In this document: positions 15,026 to 21,472 of the stretch, piece by piece
Position numbering within the stretch: the stretch's first letter is position 1
How the letters are laid out: each line of letters begins with the position of its first letter
NCBI GenBank assembly: GCA_964475415.1
Contig: CAYYWZ010000071.1
Coordinates: forward strand, 1 to 21,472
Reading direction: 5' to 3'
DNA length: 21,472 nt
Source of the DNA: CALCMJ01 sp964475415
GTDB lineage: Bacteria; Bacteroidota; Bacteroidia; Chitinophagales; Saprospiraceae
Notes under the pieces: model-generated
Databases searched by the model: none
What the model saw: the letters and a program-made list of their open reading frames with translations, nothing else
What the model was told of the DNA's origin: nothing
Made by a program: the position numbers and the translations under genes

Positions 15026-17191
15026 ATGCTAACCAGACTTTCCTCTTCTCTCGTTGTATTATTTGTACTATCTACTATAAATATTATTGGACAAAACACT
15101 GATTCTCTCTGGACTGTGTGGAAAAATCCATCTGTAGAAAATGAGAAGAGAATGGATGCACTTCTCGCCTATACTGAAAAAGTTTATTTATATAACAGAA
15201 CAGATACAGCTTTAATCTTAGCTAATAAAATGTATGCCTTTGCCGATTCTATTAATAATAAGAGGTATATGGGACGATCAAAAAACTTACAAGGAACTGC
15301 AAACGCTATCCTTAGAAACTATGATGAGTCTGAAGCTAGTTTTTTAAAATTCTTAGAAATTAGTCAAGAATTAAATGATGAAGGTTCTATTACTAAGGCT
15401 TTCAAAAATTTAGGAAATATCTATGATGTCAAAAAAGATTATGACCAGGCTTCAAATTACTATCAGAAAGCATTAAGTCGCGCTGAATCTCTTAATGACT
15501 CTACCGAAATATTGGGGGCTTTATATGGATTATCAAAAATAAAATATAAAAATGGAGAAAATGATCAGGCAATTAATGGTTATAATAGGGTCTTAGAAAT
15601 TGCAAAAAGTCTTAAAGACCAGAGATCTGAATCTGCGACTTACTATCAACTATTAATATTGAATAATCAGCAAGGAAATTATAGTGAGGCAATTAAATAC
15701 GGTATAGAGGGACTCAAGATCAGTGAAACGATTAATGATATGCGATTAACTGCTGGCTTCACCAATATAATAGGGAATATATATAGATACCAAGAAGATT
15801 ATGACCAAGCCCTTATATACTACTCTAAATCCATAAAAACAGCGGAAGAAAACGGAATGAAAAATAGCATAGCAGGCACCTATCAAAATCTTGCTTATAT
15901 ATATGCACAAAAAGGTGATTTACCAAAGAGTACTCAATATTACGAGAAGAGTCTCGAGATACATGAAAGTTATAAAGATCAAGCAGCTATAGCAAATTGC
16001 TGCAATAGTCTTGCTGGCAATTATGTTAAACTCCAACAGTATAATAAAGCATATAACTTATCAAATAGGGCTTTAGAAATAGGTAAAAAGTTAAGCTTCA
16101 AACCTATAACACTTACAAGTCTAACTAACCTGAGCGCTATCCACCATGCACAAGACAGTATAGACCAAGCTATAGCTTCCGCTACAATAGGCTTACAAAT
16201 GGCTGATGAATTAGGTATCGATCGACACAAAAAATCATTATCCTTTACACTCTATAATATATATAAAGATCTAGGAAACACAGGAGATGCGCTCAAAATG
16301 TATGAAAGCTATACAGCAAGCAAGGATTCATTAGACAAAAAAGAAGACATAAGAAATGTCTTAAAACAAACCTATCAATATGAGTCTGATAAAAAAGCCG
16401 CTATAGATAGCTTACAGTTCTTAAGTGAGAAGAATATTCTTACAACAAAAAATGTACAACAATCTAGATTACTCTATGGCAGTGGTTTTGCTCTTTTTCT
16501 ATTTTCTCTCCTCTCCTATTTTATTTACAAACTGTATAGAAAAACGAATAAGCAGAATGAAATTATTTCTTCTTCACTAAAAGAAAAAGATACGCTACTA
16601 AGAGAAATACATCACAGAGTGAAAAACAATCTACAGCTTGTCTCTAGCCTTCTCAGTCTACAGAGCAGACATATAGAAGATCCAAAAGCTCTAGAAGCAT
16701 TAAATTCTGGAAAATCTAGGGTAAAGTCTATGGCTTTAATACACCAAAACCTATACAACAAAGAAAACCTTACGGGTATAAGTATCAAGAATTATTTAGA
16801 GAAATTATGTAACGAACTTGTTAGCACCTATCAGATAGATAGTAATCAAATCAAGCTTAGGACTGATATTCAAGATTTAGATCTCGACATAGACACTATT
16901 GTACCACTAGGACTTATCATCAATGAACTATTAACTAATGCGCTTAAATATGCTTTCCCTGAAAACGCTGCCGGCGAAATTCTTATTGGTCTAAAGGAAG
17001 AAAATAAAAAGCTTATACTTAGGGTCTCAGACAATGGAATAGGGTTACCTCTGGATTTCAACACAAAAAATTCTTTTGGCTACAAACTTATTTCTACACT
17101 AAATGAACAGCTAGATGGAACGATGAAAAAAACAGGAGACAGTGGTACAAAGGTAGAAATACAATTTTCAGATTATAAGATCGCTAGCTAA
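15026..17191 (+). CDS. TPR-containing sensor histidine kinase (HisKA_2 type)
   Basis: The 721-residue protein has a signal peptide (about 1-22) and a periplasmic region of six or more TPR repeats from about 75 to 430 (for example NLGNIYDVKKDYDQASNYYQ and NIIGNIYRYQEDYDQALIYY). One transmembrane helix at about 482-503 leads to a cytoplasmic kinase core. The phosphoacceptor motif EIHHRVKNNLQ begins at E527 with H529 as the likely phosphorylated histidine; this is the HisKA_2/HWE-related form. The ATP-binding domain has the N box with NELLTNALKYAF (633-644) and DNGIGLP at 669-675. There is no fused receiver and no response regulator in the window, so it is an orphan kinase. It diverges from the T9SS operon. 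Its signal is unknown; the TPR domain suggests a protein or peptide partner in the periplasm. Confidence 0.92.
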   Translation: MLTRLSSSLVVLFVLSTINIIGQNTDSLWTVWKNPSVENEKRMDALLAYTEKVYLYNRTDTALILANKMYAFADSINNKRYMGRSKNLQGTANAILRNYDESEASFLKFLEISQELNDEGSITKAFKNLGNIYDVKKDYDQASNYYQKALSRAESLNDSTEILGALYGLSKIKYKNGENDQAINGYNRVLEIAKSLKDQRSESATYYQLLILNNQQGNYSEAIKYGIEGLKISETINDMRLTAGFTNIIGNIYRYQEDYDQALIYYSKSIKTAEENGMKNSIAGTYQNLAYIYAQKGDLPKSTQYYEKSLEIHESYKDQAAIANCCNSLAGNYVKLQQYNKAYNLSNRALEIGKKLSFKPITLTSLTNLSAIHHAQDSIDQAIASATIGLQMADELGIDRHKKSLSFTLYNIYKDLGNTGDALKMYESYTASKDSLDKKEDIRNVLKQTYQYESDKKAAIDSLQFLSEKNILTTKNVQQSRLLYGSGFALFLFSLLSYFIYKLYRKTNKQNEIISSSLKEKDTLLREIHHRVKNNLQLVSSLLSLQSRHIEDPKALEALNSGKSRVKSMALIHQNLYNKENLTGISIKNYLEKLCNELVSTYQIDSNQIKLRTDIQDLDLDIDTIVPLGLIINELLTNALKYAFPENAAGEILIGLKEENKKLILRVSDNGIGLPLDFNTKNSFGYKLISTLNEQLDGTMKKTGDSGTKVEIQFSDYKIAS

Positions 17192-17200
17192 AGAAGCGAT
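17180..17200. repeat. 6-bp hairpin at the 3' end of the histidine kinase gene
   Basis: ATCGCT (17180-17185) pairs with AGCGAT (17195-17200) across a 9-base loop that contains the stop codon. It sits between convergent genes, where a bidirectional terminator is expected, but no T run follows on either strand, so termination is only a guess. Confidence 0.3.
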
Positions 17201-17231
17201 AATAATTCCTCTAGTAAAATACAGACTCTTA

Positions 17232-18311
17232 TTAGAATCGTCTTACAAATGATTCTCCATTATACTGGTATACTCCACCCGCATGCATAGCAAATAATAG
17301 ATCGCCATTCCTATCTTCATAGATATCCCAGATATGTTGATCTTTTAGATTCTTATCTACAGTATAATTGATTACTTTTTTACCATCATATTTCCAAGCG
17401 CCTGTATCGCGATCACCAAACCAAATATTTCCATACTTATCCTCTCCTATTTCAAAAACATGTTCGAGTGTTCCTGGCGCTGAACGACTCCCTCCTACAC
17501 TTTTACCTTTAGATAGATTTTGGCTGCTGGAGAAGTTGGTAGTTTTCCCATCCTCCACTAAGAGCACACCTAATCCATTATTACCGATCCACAATCTCCC
17601 TTTTGTATCTTCCAATATACTTCTCACATGTAGCTCACCATAATTATACCCCAAGTACTTATCATTAATAATGTCAAATGTATTCCCATCATATCCGTAT
17701 ACTCCTGAATAGCAAGCGATCCACAGCTTTCCCTCTCTCTGATCAGAAACCCCTGTCACACCAAAGGCAAATTCTCGGTTCTTGCTATCTTCTACTGGAA
17801 AAGAAAGGTATTGCACTGAGCCATCATAAACTCTATATATTCCTGGACTATTAGCTGCATTAAACCATAAATCCGATTCTTTTAGCTCCCATTGATTAGA
17901 TGATAAAATCCCTAGATCTAGGGCGCTATGACTGATAATTTTTTGATTGACATAACTACTTACCCCGTTGGCTGTTCCAAACCAAATTGTACCATCTTTG
18001 TCTTCTTTGATTCTTCTTACCTGGTGATCATTTAGTCCATCCTTCATTTTGAAATAAGTAAATGAATCCCCATCAAATAAACAGACACCACTTTTGTCAC
18101 TTCCAAACCAATAGTTTCCTTTACTATCATGCAAAATAGATCTGACACCAGATTTAAAATTCAGTGTATCTGATAATGACACTTTTGATTTTGAATTTGA
18201 TAAAGTTATAACAGTCTCCGTATTAGTAACACTGACTGATTTCTCATAACAAGAACTTATCATAACAAGCAAAACAAAATTGCCCAAAAGAAAATTTATT
18301 ATGATTTTCAT
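17232..18311 (-). CDS. Lipoprotein with two-component-regulator-type beta propeller (Reg_prop)
   Basis: The 359-residue protein starts at ATG 18311; a GTG two codons earlier at 18317 is less likely. The lipoprotein signal ends VMISSC, so Cys21 is the expected lipid anchor. The rest is a run of Reg_prop blades with the hallmark 'I.eD..G.lWfGt..Gv..y.g..f', for example ILHDSKGNYWFGSDKSGVCL, IKEDKDGTIWFGTANGV, ILEDTKGRLWIGNNGLGV and IGEDKYGNIWFGDRDTGAWK. That is about seven blades, enough for one propeller. Such repeats normally form the periplasmic sensor of large hybrid histidine kinases, but here no transmembrane, kinase or DNA-binding part follows. It begins 10 bp after the CoA-transferase stop, so the two are probably co-transcribed. 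A role in ligand sensing or protein-protein contact at the membrane is inference. Confidence 0.85.
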   Translation of the reverse strand: MKIIINFLLGNFVLLVMISSCYEKSVSVTNTETVITLSNSKSKVSLSDTLNFKSGVRSILHDSKGNYWFGSDKSGVCLFDGDSFTYFKMKDGLNDHQVRRIKEDKDGTIWFGTANGVSSYVNQKIISHSALDLGILSSNQWELKESDLWFNAANSPGIYRVYDGSVQYLSFPVEDSKNREFAFGVTGVSDQREGKLWIACYSGVYGYDGNTFDIINDKYLGYNYGELHVRSILEDTKGRLWIGNNGLGVLLVEDGKTTNFSSSQNLSKGKSVGGSRSAPGTLEHVFEIGEDKYGNIWFGDRDTGAWKYDGKKVINYTVDKNLKDQHIWDIYEDRNGDLLFAMHAGGVYQYNGESFVRRF

Positions 18312-18321
18312 TGCCACTATT

Positions 18322-19389
18322 TTACTCTATATTAAAACCTATAGTTCTTAATCGATGGCTATTTCTACCATTTATATCTTCTGACAATATAAGATTTCTA
18401 TCCTTTGCAACTTTCATAACCTCTTTGATATTTTTAATAACTCCATAGGGAATTTTCTTTTCATCAAAAAGGGAAAGCAACTTACTAGTAGCAAAGGAAT
18501 TAATTCCATCTTCGATATAATTAAATAAAGAATCTCTATTTTCTAGTCTTTTGGTATTACTACTATATTGTTCCTTTTTCTGTAGTCCGAGCGTTTTCAG
18601 TAGTTGATCGAAGAAGGTATCATTTGTAATAGCTAATACGATCTGCGTACCATCTTCTAACGTAAATGTTTCTCCATAAGGGGCAATATTAGGATGTAAT
18701 AAGCCCATAGGCTTTGCGATGGATCCTGCATTCAGATAGTTAGATGCCTGGTTGGCTAGAGCAGTTATTCCAGTATCCAACAAAGATACTTCTATATAAC
18801 TCCCCTTTCCTGTAAGTACTTTTTTTATAAGAGAAAGTAATATAGCCTCTTTCATCTGGTGTGCAGCAATGAGATCGATGAGTGCTACAGGCATCTTACA
18901 TAATTGCTGCTTATCTAATCCAGTCATAGAAAGGAATCCACTCTCAGCTTGTATGATCACATCATAAGCTGGGCGATCTATATCCTTATCAAAGGATAAC
19001 AACTGTGCATATATAATTTCATTATTATATTGTTTGATCTGATCGTAATCTACGCTTAACTTACTTGCTGAACTAGGCTTAAAATTAGAGATAATTATAT
19101 CAGCATCTTTTACTACAGCTACACATTTTTCATAATCATGGGCCTGCCTTAAATCTAATGTCAGATAATCCTTCTTATAATTTGCACTATAGAAATAGGC
19201 ACTCTCCCTATTTTCTGAATCTTCAGATTCTAACTTCCATGATCTAGTAACATCACCTATTGGAGACTCTATCTTTGTTACCTTAGCACCTAATTCAGAA
19301 AAAAACATACCTACAGTCGGACCCGCCAAAACTGAGGCTAACTCTACTACTTTCAATCCAGTAAGATAATCTGTAAGTTCTCCTTTCAT
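18322..19389 (-). CDS. CaiB/BaiF-type (class III) CoA-transferase family protein
   Basis: The 355-residue cytoplasmic protein belongs to the family that includes formyl-CoA transferase, CaiB and alpha-methylacyl-CoA racemase. Visible hallmarks are the N-terminal LKVVELASVLAGPTVGMFFS with ELGAKVTKIESPIGD (12-46), the YDVIIQAESGFLSMTG segment at 142-157 whose D143 aligns with the catalytic aspartate, and ALIDLIAAHQMKEAILLSL soon after. It is somewhat shorter than the 380-430 residues of typical transferases. The substrate cannot be assigned: transfer and racemase branches look alike here. Its only operon partner is the propeller lipoprotein, which gives no pathway hint. ATG 19389 is the start. 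Confidence 0.87.
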   Translation of the reverse strand: MKGELTDYLTGLKVVELASVLAGPTVGMFFSELGAKVTKIESPIGDVTRSWKLESEDSENRESAYFYSANYKKDYLTLDLRQAHDYEKCVAVVKDADIIISNFKPSSASKLSVDYDQIKQYNNEIIYAQLLSFDKDIDRPAYDVIIQAESGFLSMTGLDKQQLCKMPVALIDLIAAHQMKEAILLSLIKKVLTGKGSYIEVSLLDTGITALANQASNYLNAGSIAKPMGLLHPNIAPYGETFTLEDGTQIVLAITNDTFFDQLLKTLGLQKKEQYSSNTKRLENRDSLFNYIEDGINSFATSKLLSLFDEKKIPYGVIKNIKEVMKVAKDRNLILSEDINGRNSHRLRTIGFNIE

Positions 19390-19499
19390 ATTGTTATTAT
19401 TATTTTATCTAGGATATAACTTAGTCAAAATAGAAAAGTATCTGTACTTCTAGTAATTTAGAATTTGAAGAATATTATTTATCTTAATAACAGAGAATA

Positions 19500-20189
19500 A
19501 TGAAGAAAAAACTAATCATATTAAGTGGTGCAGGAATAAGCGCTGAAAGTGGAATTAAAACATTCCGTGATGCTGATGGTTTATGGGAAGGTCACGATGT
19601 TATGGAAGTAGCCAGTCCAGAAGGATGGTATAGGAATAAAGAACTCGTACTTAACTTCTATAACGAAAGAAGAAAACAACTCTTAGAAGTTGAGCCTAAT
19701 TCAGCTCATGTAGATATCGCTAAACTAGAAAAGAAATACGAAGTAGTAGTTATAACACAGAATGTGGATGATCTTCATGAACGAGGAGGCAGCTCAAAAA
19801 TTATCCATCTTCACGGTGAACTACTGAAGGCAAGATCTACTGGAACACCTGAGCTTGTCTATGACTGGATCAAGGATTTGTCTCTGGAAGATAGATGTGC
19901 TGATGGCTATCAACTAAGACCTCACATCGTATGGTTCGGAGAGCAGGTTCCTAAACTAGAAGAGGCTATTATAGAAATAGAAAATTCAGACATCGTCATT
20001 ATCATCGGTACTTCGATGCAGGTCTACCCTGCTGCCAGTCTGATACAATATGCTCCTAATTTTTCTAAAAAATATTACATAGATCCCAAGCCAGCCATTT
20101 CAGAGGATCAAGCAAGTGCCTTAAAATTACAAATTATAACTAAGACTGCTACCGAGGGGATGAAGCAACTACTTGAAGAATTGTTGTAA
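19500..20189 (+). CDS. cobB: NAD-dependent protein deacylase (sirtuin, CobB-like), zinc-cysteine-less
   Basis: The 229-residue enzyme removes acyl groups from lysines using NAD+. The Rossmann NAD motif GAGISAESGI (10-19) is followed by TFRDADGLW, TQNVDDLH (86-93) and the catalytic histidine H105 in LHGEL. GTSMQVYPA (170-178) forms another NAD-binding loop. Y54 and R57 in FYNERR match the YxxR pair that favours succinyl/malonyl-lysine in class III sirtuins such as E. coli CobB. The structural zinc site is absent: between H105 and RPHIVWFGE only one cysteine (C133) remains, where four are normal. This reduced form recurs in Bacteroidota as I recall it. Length is normal. It has no clear operon partner. 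Confidence 0.92.
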   Translation: MKKKLIILSGAGISAESGIKTFRDADGLWEGHDVMEVASPEGWYRNKELVLNFYNERRKQLLEVEPNSAHVDIAKLEKKYEVVVITQNVDDLHERGGSSKIIHLHGELLKARSTGTPELVYDWIKDLSLEDRCADGYQLRPHIVWFGEQVPKLEEAIIEIENSDIVIIIGTSMQVYPAASLIQYAPNFSKKYYIDPKPAISEDQASALKLQIITKTATEGMKQLLEELL

Positions 20190-20276
20190 GTATTATAAAG
20201 TTGTGCTTCATGTGGAATAAGATAGAAGGTAGAAATTACGCTTGTGTTATAAACAAGTGTAAAATTATAGTTAAAT

Positions 20277-20284
20277 TACCTTTG
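20277..20284 (+). promoter_or_regulatory. Putative -7 promoter element of the Fic gene
   Basis: TACCTTTG matches TAnnTTTG exactly. Transcription would begin about 5-8 bp later, at or next to the ATG at 20293, which argues for the next ATG at 20320 as the real start (finding below). The -33 region shows no clear TTG at the usual spacing. Confidence 0.4.
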
Positions 20285-20292
20285 TTTAATTA

Positions 20293-21399
20293 ATGAAAGT
20301 AATTGTTACCTCTGTCCAAATGATAAAATTCGATAAATCAAGACCCTATAATTCATTGCCGGTTTTACCTCCAAAGACCGATGTAGAAACGAAGAAGATA
20401 CTATTAAAAACAATAAAAGCAAGTAGAGCTTTAGGGAAGCTAAACGGAGCACTTTCAAATTTACCTAATCCCAATCTTTTTCTTGATACTATACAGATTA
20501 AGGAAGCAAAAGCAAGTTCGGCAATTGAAAACATTATAACAACCAATGACGAATTATTTGAATCCATGATTGCAGATAAAAAGAGTTTCAACCCGGCAGC
20601 AAAGGAAATCCTTAGTTACAAATCGGCTTTGTTCAAGGGACTGAATGAAATAGATAGAAGACCTTTTATAACGACAAATCTATGTATAAAGTTGGTTCAA
20701 GAAATAAAACAAAATATTTCCTCAATTAGAAAAACTCCAGGAACAACGTTATTGAATGGAAAAGGTCAAAAGGTTTATACGCCTCCAAGTGGAGAGAATA
20801 TAATTAGAAAGAAAATGTCTAATCTTGAGAAATTTATAAATGAAAATGATAAAATCGACCCTTTAATAAAAATGGCAATTTTACATTATCAATTTGAAGC
20901 AATTCATCCATTTTTAGATGGAAATGGAAGAACGGGAAGAATATTGTTATTATTATATTTAAAACTTGAAGGATTATTAGATATTCCAGCGATTTACTTA
21001 AGTGAGTACATAATAGAAAACAAAACGAAGTACTACAAATACTTAAGAGAAGTAACAGAAAAGAGTAAATGGGAAAATTACATTCTATACATGTTAGATA
21101 TGGTTGAAGTGACATCTTTGAGAGTTATAGATAAGCTAGATCAAATTATAGTTCTAATGGATGAAATAGAAGCAATAATTAAGAAAGTTAAACCGAAATT
21201 ATTTTCTAAAGAATTATTAGAGATTATTTTTAAACTGCCTTATACGAAAAGAAAGAATTTGATAGAAGCAAAATTAGGGACGCCAAAAACTGTTGGTAAT
21301 TATTTGATTGAGCTAGAGAAGTTAGGTGTCCTCCGATCTAAGAAGGTTGGAAAGGAGAAATTGTATATCAATCATAAATTAATGGAAACTTTAAAATGA
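20293..21399 (+). CDS. Fic-family AMP-transferase with inhibitory motif and C-terminal winged helix
   Basis: The 368-residue protein (359 if it starts at ATG 20320) transfers a nucleotide, usually AMP, to a hydroxyl side chain of a target protein. A Fic_N domain begins at FDKSRPYNSLPVLPP. The alpha-inhibitory motif SSAIEN lies at 75-80, with E79 as the autoinhibitory glutamate of a class II, self-regulated Fic protein. The Fic core motif HPFLDGNGRTGR is intact at 205-216 (catalytic H205, metal-binding D209, N211, R213, R216). The last ~70 residues look like a winged helix-turn-helix (ELLEIIFKLPYTKRKNLIE, VGNYLIELEKLGVL), as in the Shewanella Fic protein. Targets are unknown. The gene has few G/C-ending codons compared with neighbours and is followed by a structured sequence, which could mean acquisition. 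Confidence 0.9.
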   Translation: MKVIVTSVQMIKFDKSRPYNSLPVLPPKTDVETKKILLKTIKASRALGKLNGALSNLPNPNLFLDTIQIKEAKASSAIENIITTNDELFESMIADKKSFNPAAKEILSYKSALFKGLNEIDRRPFITTNLCIKLVQEIKQNISSIRKTPGTTLLNGKGQKVYTPPSGENIIRKKMSNLEKFINENDKIDPLIKMAILHYQFEAIHPFLDGNGRTGRILLLLYLKLEGLLDIPAIYLSEYIIENKTKYYKYLREVTEKSKWENYILYMLDMVEVTSLRVIDKLDQIIVLMDEIEAIIKKVKPKLFSKELLEIIFKLPYTKRKNLIEAKLGTPKTVGNYLIELEKLGVLRSKKVGKEKLYINHKLMETLK

Positions 21400-21408
21400 A
21401 ACACGAAA

Positions 21409-21472
21409 GCATAACAATAGATATCAGACCATATCCTTCCTTCGGTCGGAGACGATCGATATCAGAGCCGTT
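21409..21472. repeat. attC-like hairpin sequence after the Fic gene (cut by the window end)
   Basis: GCATAAC (21409-21415) is followed by GATATCAGA (21420-21428), an internal hairpin (TCC 21438-21440, TTC split by 7-base loop, GGA 21448-21450), a second GATATCAGA (21458-21466), and the window ends in GTT (21470-21472). The two GATATC boxes can pair with each other, giving a nested stem. The layout AAC, stem, loop, stem, GTT is that of an integron attC site, but the last arm is missing. It could instead be a 3'-end RNA hairpin or terminator of the Fic gene. It is also more G/C-rich than its surroundings. Confidence 0.35.

Noticed and set aside
17165..17231. Strong bidirectional terminator between the histidine kinase and propeller genes
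   Set aside because: Only a 6-bp stem with no T run on either side; listed as a hairpin rather than a terminator.
20834..21115. 93-codon minus-strand ORF antisense to the Fic motif region, hydrophobic and possibly membrane-spanning
   Set aside because: The opposite strand carries the intact HPFLDGNGRTGR motif; hydrophobicity is expected from antisense reading of a lysine- and glutamate-rich coding strand.

Overview
The window is AT-rich and clearly from a member of the Bacteroidota. The evidence is a type IX secretion system (T9SS) cassette (a PorP/SprF-family barrel, a PorE-like OmpA lipoprotein-type protein and a cargo with a gliding-motility C-terminal domain), a GH9 cellulase with a type A T9SS sorting tail, a lipoprotein-yajC-YbbR operon, and at least two TAnnTTTG -7 elements. 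The order or family cannot be fixed from sequence alone.

Layout. 1-104 is the 3' end of a beta-type carbonic anhydrase. 201-521 is a two-helix K+ channel, overlapped by a 47-codon ORF (481-624). 625-846 looks like a relic of a mobile-element end. 847-3336 (-) is the secreted GH9 glucanase. 3337-4233 has no intact gene but holds coding-like, stop-riddled text, probably decayed genes. 4234-4752 (-) is shikimate kinase, divergent from the + strand operon 4794-6488 (DUF1573 lipoprotein, YajC, YbbR-like). 6513-14763 (-) is a tightly coupled three-gene T9SS unit transcribed PorP/SprF, then PorE-like, then a 1605-residue PKD-repeat type B cargo. 15026-17191 (+) is a TPR sensor histidine kinase without a response regulator beside it. 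17232-19389 (-) is a CoA-transferase followed by a beta-propeller lipoprotein. 19500-20189 (+) is a sirtuin deacylase lacking the zinc cysteines. 20293-21399 (+) is a Fic protein, followed by a structured attC-like sequence cut by the window end.

How the genes fit together. The central block is best read as one cell-surface display unit. The PorP/SprF barrel and the PorE-like periplasmic/outer-membrane anchor are predicted to serve export and attachment of the giant repeat protein encoded with them. The histidine kinase facing away from this block is a candidate regulator but nothing in the sequence proves it. The GH9 enzyme would leave through the same secretion machinery by its type A tail. 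The remaining genes are housekeeping (aroK, yajC operon, sirtuin) or accessory (Fic, channel). I see no CRISPR array, rRNA or tRNA. The strongest candidates for something less described are the T9SS display unit with its variant OmpA domain and the hairpin element after the Fic gene.
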